From: Rhodopseudomonas julia | GTDB taxonomy: Bacteria; Pseudomonadota; Alphaproteobacteria; Rhizobiales; Afifellaceae | Assembly: GCF_030813515.1 (NCBI RefSeq) | Contig: NZ_JAUSUK010000002.1 | Span: 1,736,001 to 1,800,000 of the forward strand | DNA: 64,000 bases | Direction of reading: 5' to 3' | Shown here: positions 1-8,444 of the stretch, piece by piece | Layout of the letters: each line of letters starts with the position of its first letter | How positions within the stretch are numbered: position 1 is the first letter of the stretch | Notes under the pieces: model-generated | Seen by the model: only the letters and a program-made list of their open reading frames with translations | What the model was told of the DNA's origin: nothing | Database searches by the model: none | Position numbers and translations under genes: made by a program

Positions 1-422
1 TCGCCTTCCGGCGCATAGGCTGGGCCGCGATTGACCGTGTCGCAGCACATGATCGGGATCACGCTCGAATCCTGAACCGGCTCATATTTCCATTTGATGG
101 CGCCGTCGTTGTTGAGGTCGAGCGCATAGACGATGTTCGGAAACGGCGTATGCACGTACATCATGTCATTGATGACGAGTGGTCCGCCTTCATGACCACG
201 CAGGACGCCGGTTGAAAACGTCCATGCGACCTGCAGATCGCCGACATTGTCCTTGTTGATTTGATCGAGCTCGGAGAAGCGGTGATTGGCATAATTGCCG
301 GTGGGCATGACCCACTCTTTCGCGTTCTTCTCCATTTCAATGAGTTTTTCATTAGAGAATGCTGGCCCCATCAATATGACGAGCCCAAGCCCGGCGCAAA
401 GCGCCGTCACGATGCGACCCAT
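1..422 (-). CDS. xoxF: XoxF-type PQQ methanol dehydrogenase, N-terminal part (cut by window start)
   Basis: Periplasmic quinoprotein that oxidises methanol with PQQ and, in the XoxF clade, a lanthanide. About 140 codons are present and the 3' part lies outside the window. Seen: a hydrophobic signal peptide, then WVMPTGNYANHRFSELDQIN, the W-motif start TGVLRGHEGGPLV, and the vicinal-cysteine motif MCCDTVNRG typical of PQQ alcohol dehydrogenases. The N-terminal wording fits XoxF better than MxaF. The lanthanide-diagnostic Asp lies beyond the edge, so the subtype rests on overall similarity. The start ATG at 422 follows a GGGAGG ribosome site. The gene lies downstream of a small exported protein on the same strand. 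Confidence 0.85.
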   Translation of the reverse strand, partial: MGRIVTALCAGLGLVILMGPAFSNEKLIEMEKNAKEWVMPTGNYANHRFSELDQINKDNVGDLQVAWTFSTGVLRGHEGGPLVINDMMYVHTPFPNIVYALDLNNDGAIKWKYEPVQDSSVIPIMCCDTVNRGPAYAPEG

Positions 423-727
423 TTGACCCTCCCATTGCGACATTAGCGTCGTCTATGGTTTCGTTACGTACAGCCGCGGCCGAACGCACGAACGCTTATT
501 GAAAAGGGTTTTCGACAATACGAAACGACATCGAGCTACGCTTTCATTTGCGCACTCGAACTGACCTTCGACAGCATCCAATTCCCAGGTTGGATTCTTT
601 TTAAGTCGAAAACCTAATGAGTACTGTACGGGCATTCTGCATTCTCGGCAAGGATACTGATGACTCCTTGTCGCACCCAGATGCCTTGAAGACCCGAAAA
701 GCCCGCCAAAGCCGATACTTCGGGCGC
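423..727. other. intergenic stretch upstream of xoxF
   Basis: No convincing gene on either strand. It is more AT-rich than the neighbouring coding DNA and should carry the xoxF promoter and leader. Apart from the GGGAGG ribosome site just before the xoxF start I recognise no operator or terminator. Confidence 0.5.
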
Positions 728-1090
728 TCAGTTACCCTTGAAGCAGCGCACATCCGCCTCAGCCTGGGCGCGGCGCAGATCCTGGATCGACGCATTCGAG
801 CGTGGGCTGTTGCGAAAGATATCGGCACCTTCTCCGTGCAATTGGTGCATGCTCAAGAAGGTGCTCGCGGTCAGATAACGCTCATAGGTGAGGAGCGAGG
901 CGACGACGTCGATCGAACAGGCGCAGGCGGACAGGACCGGCCGCGTCTCGCCATTCGCCTTCATGCAGGCATAGACATATTCGGCGATCGCCTCGCTCGG
1001 ATAGTCGTTGCCGGCCGAGGCGGCCATCGCCAATGCCGGGCTCGTGCAAAGAGTGGCGGCAAGGACGGGACCAAAGATTGTGTGACGCAT
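728..1090 (-). CDS. small exported Cys-containing protein upstream of xoxF
   Basis: 120 residues. Seen: a signal peptide (MRHTIFGPVLAATL then CTSPALAMA) with probable cleavage near residue 23, then a short mature domain with cysteines in YACMK, SACACSID and DVRCFK, suggesting disulfides or a redox/metal site in the periplasm. Start chosen at 1090 because of the strong GGAGG site 7 bases upstream. I recall similar uncharacterised exported proteins next to methanol dehydrogenase genes in methylotrophs, but I assign no function. A helper role for XoxF is inferred from position only. Confidence 0.65.
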   Translation of the reverse strand: MRHTIFGPVLAATLCTSPALAMAASAGNDYPSEAIAEYVYACMKANGETRPVLSACACSIDVVASLLTYERYLTASTFLSMHQLHGEGADIFRNSPRSNASIQDLRRAQAEADVRCFKGN

Positions 1091-1819
1091 CGTTCGCCCT
1101 CCCATCTCGCCGAAAAGTTGCCGCGTTGCTCAAAAGCTCCACCTTGGCCAGGCTGGTGACGAGCCTTCAGCGCGCGGTACGGGAACGCAGCTTGGGTCGC
1201 CTCATTCATCCCGGCAGGACGCCATCTAGACGTGCTCCACCACAAACATCGGCACTATGGGCTCGTCACCACGCCCGAGAGCCCCACAAACTTCCAAGGG
1301 AAAGCGTCTTCCTTCCAGGGGGAAGCGTCTTCCCAGATCGACGACATTCGACATGTCCCAATACGACGTCGGTCGTGCGGCGTTTGAAGCGTGACCTTCC
1401 TTTCTGCCGCGCCGCAACAGAAATAAACTCGCAAGACGGCAGATAACTTCGGAAATGAACGAACTCTGTCTTTCTAGATAAGTCTAAAAAATTGTCGGCC
1501 GCAACGCTTACCTCGTACTTCTGGCGCCTGGAAGGTGTCAGCCGACACGATCTCACGCTTCGCCAATTGCGTATCTTGTGGACCAACGCCGACGGCTGTG
1601 CCCGGATCACCAACGCGCCGTCGGCCTTCAACGCGAAATGCGCTGCGGCACGGCCGGTGACGGGCGATCCGGAAAACACCGATCCGGCCTGCAGTCTGTC
1701 GTCCCATCATGCCGAGATGGAGAAACTCGCCCGGAACTGGGCCACGGACAGGCGCCCGAGGCGCCGCCACCCTTCACCTATCGCCGCTTCCGGTAGCCGT
1801 TGCCGGAGACCGGCCTCAC
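1091..1819. other. gene-poor region with possible decayed coding remnants
   Basis: 729 bases with no gene I can defend. Open frames exist on both strands (for example plus 1492-1860 and minus 1266-1679), but none has a convincing ribosome site, family motif or rhizobial-style composition. It carries a 2 x 21 bp tandem repeat at 1291-1332. The stretch separates the methanol dehydrogenase region from the polyamine-type transporter operon and may be a degraded gene or operon junction. Confidence 0.4.
1291..1332. repeat. 2 x 21 bp tandem direct repeat
   Basis: Two adjacent copies with two mismatches: one starts CTTCCAAGGGAAAGCG at 1291, the next CTTCCAGGGGGAAGCG at 1312, and both end TCTTC. Read on the minus strand it would encode a repeated RRFPLEG/V heptad, but no real gene is recognised there. 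Confidence 0.7.
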
Positions 1820-2509
1820 CTAGAGGCCGAGGGAGCCCGTCTTCAGAAACTGCCTCATGAGAGCAGCGACGAACGACCGGTCGAGCGCCGTTTCGCGAAT
1901 CCGGTCGGGCAGAGACTTCCGCATCGCCTCGGGCAATGCGGCGCCGCGTTCGGCGAGAAGCCCACTCACATAATCCGCATCGAATTCCGGGTGTGGCTGG
2001 AAGGTGAGAAGCCTCTCCCGCTCGAACATCCCTGCGATGGGGCAGTTCTCGCCTTCAGCAAAAACCTCGACGCCCGATGGTGCTCGCGTCACCTGATCGC
2101 GGTGCCAGGCATTGACGGTGAAGCGTTGATCTGCCGGCCCGCGATAGGTCTGCGGACCCAAGATCCAGCCGACATCGGCGCGTTTCACCTCGCCGCCCAG
2201 CGCGCGGGCAATGATCTGGTGGCCGAAGCAGATCCCGACGAGGGGCCGGACGGCCGAACGCGCAGCCCGGATAAAATGCTCCAGAGGATCGCGCCAGGGA
2301 TGATCCTCGTAGGCGCCATGGCGAGAACCTGTGATGAGCCAGCCGGCGGCCGCATCGATGTCGTCGGGCAACTCGCCAGCTTCCACATCCCAGATGCGAT
2401 AGGTAAAGTCCGTCTCGCCGAGGAGCGCGCGAAAACACGCGTCGTAATCGCCCTTGTCATGCGCCAAGCCCTCCGGCGCGTGACCGGGCAGGAGGATGCC
2501 GATCGGCAT
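1820..2509 (-). CDS. class I glutamine amidotransferase
   Basis: 229 residues, one GATase class I domain. Seen: oxyanion region LITGSRHGAYED, nucleophile elbow GICFGHQIIA (Cys) and the catalytic His in FQPHPEFD. It belongs to the stand-alone GuaA-like amidotransferase group, which hydrolyses glutamine or gamma-glutamyl compounds; the acceptor is unknown. It is last in an operon running M24 peptidase, binding protein, ATPase, two permeases, amidotransferase. The upstream permease ends 14 bases before this ATG. A GTG three codons earlier is an alternative start. Context suggests breakdown or amide transfer on an imported nitrogen compound; the substrate is not evident. Confidence 0.85.
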   Translation of the reverse strand: MPIGILLPGHAPEGLAHDKGDYDACFRALLGETDFTYRIWDVEAGELPDDIDAAAGWLITGSRHGAYEDHPWRDPLEHFIRAARSAVRPLVGICFGHQIIARALGGEVKRADVGWILGPQTYRGPADQRFTVNAWHRDQVTRAPSGVEVFAEGENCPIAGMFERERLLTFQPHPEFDADYVSGLLAERGAALPEAMRKSLPDRIRETALDRSFVAALMRQFLKTGSLGL

Positions 2510-2523
2510 TTTCGTCACGTCGA

Positions 2524-3318
2524 TCAGGCTCCCGTTTCGAGCGTTCCGCTCGCCTTGCGGATCGCCCAGTCGGCGAGAAGCACAATCACCGTGATCGCCA
2601 CCAGGAAGGTGGAAACAGCGGCAATCGTCGGCTCCACTTCCAGAAGCAGGCTGTTCCAGATCTTGACCGGCAGCGTTTGGGTCCGCACGCCGGTGAGGAA
2701 GAGCGAGATGATGAGCTCGTCGAAGGAGGCAAGAAAGGAGAAAAGCGCCGCGGAGACGACGCCCGGCAAGGCGAGCGGGATCACAACGAGACGGAAAGTC
2801 TGAAGTCGGGAGCAACCCATGCCGGCGGCGGCCCGCTCCAACGCAGGATCGATGTTGCGCAAGGTGGCAAGCAGGATGAGAAGCACGATCGGCAGCGCGA
2901 TCACCGAATGGCAGATGGAAACCCAGACGAGATTGCCGACGAGACCGAGCTGCGACGAGACATAGAACATCGCAATCGCAGTGATCACTTGCGGTACGAT
3001 CATCGGCGTCAGCGCCAGAGCCAGCAAGGCTGTCCGAAAACGGCTCGAGCTGCGCACCAGCACATAGGCGCCCAGAAAACCGATCGTGGTGGAGAAGAGG
3101 CTCGCCACCAGCGCGATGATCGCCGAGGCCCACAACGCGTCCCACCAGCGGCCATCACCAAAGAAAACCTCATACCATTGCAGCGACAAGGAACTCGGCG
3201 GGAACTTCAGATAGCCGTCCCCACCAAAGGAAACGATGACGATAATGCCGATCGGCGCGATCAACAGCAGAGCGCCGATGCCGACGATCAGGCGCAGCCA
3301 GGCGGGCGTGCGGGTCAT
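2524..3318 (-). CDS. ABC transporter permease, PotC-type
   Basis: 264 residues, about six hydrophobic membrane segments. The conserved permease EAA loop is visible as AAAGMGCSRLQTFRLVVIPL followed by ALPGV, the contact site for the ATPase. It is the second inner-membrane subunit of a spermidine/putrescine-type importer. Its start overlaps the end of the preceding permease by 4 bases (3315-3318), showing translational coupling. Family membership is clear. Polyamine specificity is not, because PotABCD-like systems in rhizobia import many amino compounds. Confidence 0.88.
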   Translation of the reverse strand: MTRTPAWLRLIVGIGALLLIAPIGIIVIVSFGGDGYLKFPPSSLSLQWYEVFFGDGRWWDALWASAIIALVASLFSTTIGFLGAYVLVRSSSRFRTALLALALTPMIVPQVITAIAMFYVSSQLGLVGNLVWVSICHSVIALPIVLLILLATLRNIDPALERAAAGMGCSRLQTFRLVVIPLALPGVVSAALFSFLASFDELIISLFLTGVRTQTLPVKIWNSLLLEVEPTIAAVSTFLVAITVIVLLADWAIRKASGTLETGA

Positions 3319-4172
3319 TCCGGTTCGCTCCCGATCAACGAGTTGAGCCCGCCGAATGCGATGTAGATGAAGAAGAGCAGCAGCGTCACCACGAGCAGAG
3401 CCAGCGCCATCACTGCAGCCAACGGCCAGTTCAGCATGATCTCCACCTCGTGCTGGATCTTCATGGCGATCATGATGTCTCCCGGTCCGCCCATCAGCGC
3501 GGGCGTGATGAAATAACCGACAGCGAGGATGAAGACGATGAGCCCGCCCGACACCACTCCCGGCAGGGAGAGCGGGAAATAGATCTTCCAGAAGGTGGTG
3601 AAACCGCCGGCACCCATGCCGCGGGCCGCCTGCATCAACCGCGGGTCGATGCTCTTCATCGCCGCATAGAGGGTCAGCACCATGTAGGGCAGAAGCACGT
3701 AGATCATGCCGATCAGGATGCCGCGCTCGTTATAAAGAAGGTCGAGCGGTTCGGTGACCAATCCCGAAGAGACAAGTGCATCGTTGATCAGCCCCTTGGA
3801 GCCGAGCAGCACCATCCAGGCATAGGTGCGCACGATGACGGAGGTGAAATAGGGCACGATCACGCACAACACGACGAGGTTGAAGGCGAGCTTGCTGGCG
3901 CGCGACAGGAAATAAGCGAGCGGATAGGCGATGACGAGGCAGCCGAACGTCACGATCACCGAGATGCGCAAGGTGGTGACGAAGGATTGCACCACGGCGC
4001 GCGAAGCAAGCACCTTGCCCGCATAGGCGAGCCCGTCGGCAAGTCCGCGCTGGTCGATCAGCTGACCGAGCGTGACAATCAGAAACCACAGGAGCGGCCC
4101 CAGAAAGACCAGCGTCAGAAGCGCAAGCATCGGCAGGAGAAGCAGCGCGTATCCGTTTCGCGCAGCACTCAT
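3315..4172 (-). CDS. ABC transporter permease, PotB-type
   Basis: 285 residues with six predicted membrane spans and the EAA loop ARGMGAGGFTTFWKIYFPLS. First permease of the polyamine-type importer. I start it at ATG 4172 (MSAARNGYALLLLPM), which overlaps the stop of the ATPase gene as ATGA. A longer frame upstream lies inside the ATPase gene and would add a non-membrane tail with no family match. Confidence 0.88.
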   Translation of the reverse strand: MSAARNGYALLLLPMLALLTLVFLGPLLWFLIVTLGQLIDQRGLADGLAYAGKVLASRAVVQSFVTTLRISVIVTFGCLVIAYPLAYFLSRASKLAFNLVVLCVIVPYFTSVIVRTYAWMVLLGSKGLINDALVSSGLVTEPLDLLYNERGILIGMIYVLLPYMVLTLYAAMKSIDPRLMQAARGMGAGGFTTFWKIYFPLSLPGVVSGGLIVFILAVGYFITPALMGGPGDIMIAMKIQHEVEIMLNWPLAAVMALALLVVTLLLFFIYIAFGGLNSLIGSEPE

Positions 4173-5290
4173 GCCTCGTTCTCCTCGGAGGCAAAGCCGG
4201 ACCGCGCCGGCGCTTCCACCGGCAGAAGCCGGCAATCGGCCGCGTTGAAGCCGAGCACGCAGGATGCGCCGACGGCAAAAGCCGGCTCGCCGGAGAGGTT
4301 CTGCACATCGGCCGTCAGATCCTCGCCATCGATGGTGACGCCGTAACGGATGATGTTGCCGAGATAGGAGACGCGATGGACGGTGCCGGCGAGTTCGTTG
4401 TCGAAGCCACCGCCCGTCATCGCCGCAACGCGCAGCTTCTCCGGTCGCACGAAAAGCAGAGCCTGACCGCTTTCAAGCCCGCTCGGGCTTTCCGAACAAG
4501 CGAGCGTCAGCCCGCCCCGGCTCGCGGAACGAGCGGAGGTGGCAGTCACCGGCAGAAGATTGGCCTCGCCGAGAAAGGTGCCGACGAAGGCGGAAACAGG
4601 ATGCTGATAGACCTCGGAAGGCGAGCCGAGCTGCGCCATCCGCCCATCGCGCATGATGGCGATGCGGTCCGACAAGTTCATCGCCTCTTCCTGGTCATGG
4701 GTGACGTAGATCACCGTCATGCCGAGGCGGCGTTGGATATCCTTGATCTCCGTCTGCATGTGGAAGCGCAGATTCTTGTCGAGCGCACCCAAAGGTTCGT
4801 CCATCAGGATGACCTTGGGCTGGTAGACGATGGCACGTGCAAGCGCCACGCGCTGCTGCTGGCCACCGGAGAGACGGCGCGGAGCACGATCTGCGAAATC
4901 CGTGAGCTTGACGGTTTCGAGCGCCCAGGCGACACGCTCGCGCCGTTCGGAGGCGGAGACGCCGCGCACCTTCAGCGGAAAGGCGACGTTTTCCGCCACG
5001 CTCATATGCGGGAACAGGGCATAGTTCTGGAAGACCATGCCGAAGCCGCGGTTCTTCGGCGGCACCGAGGAGATGTCGCGCCCGCCGACAGTGATGCGGC
5101 CGAGATCGGTCTCGGCAAAGCCGGCGATCATCATCAGCGTCGTCGTCTTGCCGGAGCCCGAAGGGCCGAGAAGGGAGAAGAACTCCCCCTCCTCAATGGT
5201 CACGTTGACGTCGCTGACGACCCGGGTATCGCCGTAGATCTTGCCGACCCCTTCCAGCGTGATGTGTCCGGATCCGCTCGTTTCCGTCAT
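4169..5290 (-). CDS. ABC transporter ATP-binding protein, PotA-type
   Basis: 373 residues. Seen: Walker A GPSGSGKTT near residue 45, Q-loop FQNYALFPHM, signature LSGGQQQR, Walker B VILMDEP and H-loop VTHD, followed by a C-terminal TOBE-type regulatory region (LFVRPEKLRV). Powers the polyamine-type importer at the cytoplasmic face. Its ATG at 5290 overlaps the stop of the binding-protein gene by 4 bases, and its own stop overlaps the next permease. A start four codons upstream is possible but would lie deeper in the preceding gene. Confidence 0.9.
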   Translation of the reverse strand: MTETSGSGHITLEGVGKIYGDTRVVSDVNVTIEEGEFFSLLGPSGSGKTTTLMMIAGFAETDLGRITVGGRDISSVPPKNRGFGMVFQNYALFPHMSVAENVAFPLKVRGVSASERRERVAWALETVKLTDFADRAPRRLSGGQQQRVALARAIVYQPKVILMDEPLGALDKNLRFHMQTEIKDIQRRLGMTVIYVTHDQEEAMNLSDRIAIMRDGRMAQLGSPSEVYQHPVSAFVGTFLGEANLLPVTATSARSASRGGLTLACSESPSGLESGQALLFVRPEKLRVAAMTGGGFDNELAGTVHRVSYLGNIIRYGVTIDGEDLTADVQNLSGEPAFAVGASCVLGFNAADCRLLPVEAPARSGFASEENEA

Positions 5291-6354
5291 TCGATGATCC
5301 AATCCGCCCAGCGCTGGTTGATCTCATCGCGATGGTCTTCCCAATAGACGACATCCTGCAGGAAGCCTTGTTCCGCCAGTTGCGGGCTGCCAGGCATGTC
5401 GGGCAGAAGCTTCGGGTCAATCAAGTCATAGGCCTTCTGGTTGGCCGGACCGTAATTGAGCGCCGTCGCGAAGATGCTGCCGGGCTTGGCGCCGCAGGCA
5501 AAGTCGACGAGCTTTTGCGCGTTCTCGGCATTCGGCGTGTCCTTGAAGATGCCGTAGGCCTGCACCTGCAGCATGTTCTCGTTCCACTCGATCGCCAGCG
5601 GAGCGCCATTCTTGGCGGCCGTCTGCAAACGTCCGTTCCAGATGGAGCCGAGCACGACCTCCTGGTCGGCCATCATCTGCGCCGACAGGGCGCCGCTGTC
5701 CCAGAACTTGCGGATATGCGGCTTGATCTCGGTCAGCCTGTCGAAGGCCTTGTCGAGGTCGAGCGGGTAGAGCTCGTCCTTCGGAACGCCAGCGGCGAGC
5801 AGAGCGAATTCGAGATTGGGCTGGCCGGAGGCGATATCAGCAAGCATGCGCGCGCCCGGGAATTTCTCCACGTCCCAGAACTCCGCCCAGGATCGCGGGT
5901 GCTCGCCGCCGGAAAACACATCGGTGTTGTAGCCAAGAACGGTGGCGAACATGAAATTGCCGACCATGTAGGGGCGCACGAGATCCTGGCGGACGTCCTT
6001 CGGATCGGTGAATTCCCAGTTGGCGTAGTCGAGCTTTTCCAGCGCTCCTTCCCGCTCCAGCTTCAGGAGCGAACCATCCGTCGTGTCGATGACGTCGAGT
6101 TCGAGATTGCCCGACCTGTACATCGCCATGAGCTTCGCGAAGGTCGCAGGAACCGAAAGGACCTCGATGCCGGTTGCCTCGGTGAAGGGGTCGTAGACCG
6201 CCTTGCGCATGGTGTCTTCGTAGACGCCGCCGGGATTGCGCACGATGACCTGGTTGGAGGCGGCGCGGGCCGTCAGGTTCAAAAAGGGCGCGGCAAGAGC
6301 CGCACTGCCGGTCGCGGCAAGAAAGCTGCGGCGCGAGATGGAACTGGAAGCCAT
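5287..6354 (-). CDS. periplasmic solute-binding protein, PotD/F-like, Tat-exported
   Basis: 355 residues. The N terminus carries a twin-arginine signal (ISRRSFLAATGSAALAAPFL), so it is probably exported folded. The mature part has the extracellular binding-protein fold of the spermidine/putrescine group (IVRNPGGVYEDTMRKAVYD, then DVIDTTDGSLLKLEREGAL). It delivers its ligand to the downstream ATPase/permease trio. The ligand cannot be read from the sequence. The adjoining M24 peptidase and amidotransferase argue for an amino compound, not necessarily a polyamine. Start taken at the MASSSISRR methionine. Confidence 0.87.
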   Translation of the reverse strand: MASSSISRRSFLAATGSAALAAPFLNLTARAASNQVIVRNPGGVYEDTMRKAVYDPFTEATGIEVLSVPATFAKLMAMYRSGNLELDVIDTTDGSLLKLEREGALEKLDYANWEFTDPKDVRQDLVRPYMVGNFMFATVLGYNTDVFSGGEHPRSWAEFWDVEKFPGARMLADIASGQPNLEFALLAAGVPKDELYPLDLDKAFDRLTEIKPHIRKFWDSGALSAQMMADQEVVLGSIWNGRLQTAAKNGAPLAIEWNENMLQVQAYGIFKDTPNAENAQKLVDFACGAKPGSIFATALNYGPANQKAYDLIDPKLLPDMPGSPQLAEQGFLQDVVYWEDHRDEINQRWADWIIE

Positions 6355-6408
6355 TTGTTTTTCACTCCTCTTGGGGGGGCAGACTGTGCGGGGCACACTC
6401 GATCCGAC

Positions 6409-7584
6409 TCAGGCCGGGAAGACATCGCTTTCAAAGAGCTTGCGGTCGAGGCGTGTCAGCCGCTCCGCACCCTTGTCGGTTATGAGTATTGTCTCGGAGA
6501 AAGCGATGCCGTCTGCGACCAGGTACATGTGGAACGTCATGCCTGGTTGCAGCTCCCAATCGGCCTTCGGATGGAAGACGCGATTGAAATCGGATGTCCG
6601 TGGCGTGGCCGGGCCGTTGAAGCCGACCGTGTAGCCGGAAATGCCGGTGAAGTCGTCGCGGAGCCCCTCCTCCACCAGAGCGTCGCGCACGACCGCATCC
6701 ACGTCGCGCGCGATCATGCCGGGCTTCATCGCCGCAAATTGCGCGTCCTGCAGGGCGATGAGGCGCTCGGCGACATGCGCCTGGCGTTCGCTCGCCCGGC
6801 CGATCACGACCGGGCGCATCATCCGCGAACTGTATCCGGCGAATTTCGGCAAGAGCTCCACATGGCAGATTTCGCCCCGCTTCAGCGGTGCCGGGCGCAA
6901 ATGGCCGTGCAGGAAATCAACGCCGACGCCGACCGTGATCGGACCGACCGGAGACGGGTCAGCGCCCCCATCGAGATAGACCCGGTAGGCGGCTTTGACG
7001 ACATCGTGCAGGATGACGCCCTCGCGCGCACTGCCGAGAGCGGACAACATGGCCTTATCCGCGACAGCCGCAGAACGGCGCAAAAGATCGAGTTCGGCGG
7101 CATTCTTGATCATGCGCCGGTCGGTGACAGCCGCACCGACATCGACGAAGTGGGCGTCAGGCAACCGGGCCTGCAGCACCTCGAAGAAGTCCACCGGCAA
7201 ACCATAGGAATGCTTGTCGAGGCCGATCGTACCGGCCGCGAAGCCGCGGGCCGTCAGCGTGTCGGCGAGCACCTTTTCCGGCTCGTCCCAATCGCAGAAG
7301 GTCACGACATCGTCGATCCAGCTCACATCTCGGAACGGGGCCGCATCGAGCGCGCGGATCAGGAAAACTGGACTGCCCTCGGCCGGCAGCACCAGGCAGC
7401 GATAAATGTTCATGGCGCCCGGAAAGCCGGTCAGCCATTGCACGGCTTCGATCTCGTCATAGATCGCGACGCCGACGCCGCGGCCCTTCAGATCGGCCTG
7501 AACCGCGCTGCAGCGCTCCGCATAAAGCGCCAGCGGAAACAGCAAACGTTTTCCCGCACTCGCGCCACTGGCCAATTCGTCCAT
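6409..7584 (-). CDS. M24-family metallopeptidase (creatinase/prolidase type)
   Basis: 391 residues: an N-terminal creatinase-like domain (residues 1-150) and a C-terminal pita-bread metallohydrolase domain (about 160-380). Catalytic features include VGVGVDFLHGHLRP and the EICHVELLPKF segment. The family includes aminopeptidase P, prolidase, creatinase and ectoine hydrolase and cleaves C-N bonds of small amino compounds. First gene of the transporter operon, so it probably processes the imported ligand in the cytoplasm. Some canonical metal ligands look replaced (HVELLP where many prolidases have D/E-rich motifs), which points to a catabolic hydrolase more than a true dipeptidase. Confidence 0.82.
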   Translation of the reverse strand: MDELASGASAGKRLLFPLALYAERCSAVQADLKGRGVGVAIYDEIEAVQWLTGFPGAMNIYRCLVLPAEGSPVFLIRALDAAPFRDVSWIDDVVTFCDWDEPEKVLADTLTARGFAAGTIGLDKHSYGLPVDFFEVLQARLPDAHFVDVGAAVTDRRMIKNAAELDLLRRSAAVADKAMLSALGSAREGVILHDVVKAAYRVYLDGGADPSPVGPITVGVGVDFLHGHLRPAPLKRGEICHVELLPKFAGYSSRMMRPVVIGRASERQAHVAERLIALQDAQFAAMKPGMIARDVDAVVRDALVEEGLRDDFTGISGYTVGFNGPATPRTSDFNRVFHPKADWELQPGMTFHMYLVADGIAFSETILITDKGAERLTRLDRKLFESDVFPA

Positions 7585-7652
7585 GAACCCTCACCCCGAG
7601 ATGATTGACAGGATCAGACAGTGGCCAAGAGGCCGAAAATGAGTCAAATATA

Positions 7653-8432
7653 ATGAAACAGAGTTGCAAAATACGGGACAAAGCGTTGTCATCCTTGGCC
7701 AAGGCATCTTCGATCCTGGCATGCTTCACCACCGAAGAAACCGATCTCACGGTCTCCCGCGTCGCGGAGAAACTCGTCCTCCCAAAAAGCTCGGTGTCGC
7801 GGCTGATGAAGGAAATGGCGGAGCTCGGGCTCCTGCAGCGCGCCTCGGACGGGCGGGGCTATGGGCCCGGATATATGCTTTTCCAGCTTGGCTCGATCTA
7901 CCAGATGCGCTTCGACATCATCGAAATCGTCGATCGGATCGTGCGGGACCTCGTCAAACAAACGGGGTGCACGGGCTATATCGGCCTTCTCGACGACGGC
8001 GAGATCGTCGCCATGCGCAAGCATCTCGGCACCGATGCGGTGCGCTACCGCATCGAGGTCGGCCGGCGCTATCCGATCACCTACCTCTCGTTCGGCAAAG
8101 CTCTCCTGGCGCGCCGCTCCGATGCCGAGATCCAGGGCTTCTTCACCAAGTATCCGGCCGCCCGACCTGCAAAGATGAGCGTATTCCTAAAGGAGATCGG
8201 CACCATCCGCGCCCAGGGCTGGGCGGAAGCGACCCAGACTTCGGTTCCCGGAGCCCACGGGCTCGGCGTCGCTGTCATCAGCCCGCTGTCGGAACAACTC
8301 ATCGGCTATTCCCTGTCGTTTCACGCCGATCTCGTATCCCGCCAGACGCGGCACGAAATCGCCATGGCTCTGGTCAACAGCGCCCGCCGGGCGGCGGCGC
8401 TCACCCGCGATGCCTACTGGCTCAACCGATAA
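7653..8432 (+). CDS. IclR-family transcriptional regulator (transporter/M24 operon)
   Basis: 259 residues from ATG 7653. Seen: an N-terminal winged HTH (LTVSRVAEKLVLPKSSVSRL) and a C-terminal IclR effector domain (GCTGYIGLLDDGEIVAMRKH). Divergent from the M24/ABC operon across about 70 bases, so it likely controls that operon and itself. An in-frame TTG at 7605 would add 16 residues, but it lies in the promoter gap and lacks a ribosome site. The effector is unknown, probably the imported amino compound or a breakdown product. Confidence 0.87.
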   Translation: MKQSCKIRDKALSSLAKASSILACFTTEETDLTVSRVAEKLVLPKSSVSRLMKEMAELGLLQRASDGRGYGPGYMLFQLGSIYQMRFDIIEIVDRIVRDLVKQTGCTGYIGLLDDGEIVAMRKHLGTDAVRYRIEVGRRYPITYLSFGKALLARRSDAEIQGFFTKYPAARPAKMSVFLKEIGTIRAQGWAEATQTSVPGAHGLGVAVISPLSEQLIGYSLSFHADLVSRQTRHEIAMALVNSARRAAALTRDAYWLNR

Positions 8433-8444
8433 ACCGGCGGCAGT

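Noticed and set aside
1492-1860. 122-codon plus-strand open frame with a LysR-like TLRQLRILW start
   Set aside because: The match is short and the rest does not continue as LysR; no ribosome site.
5332-7608. 758-codon plus-strand open frame opposite the binding protein and M24 genes
   Set aside because: Antisense shadow of genes with clear families; no ribosome site or domain of its own.
7605-7654. TTGACA and TATAAT in front of the first IclR gene as a promoter
   Set aside because: Spacing is 38 bases and TATAAT overlaps the start codon.
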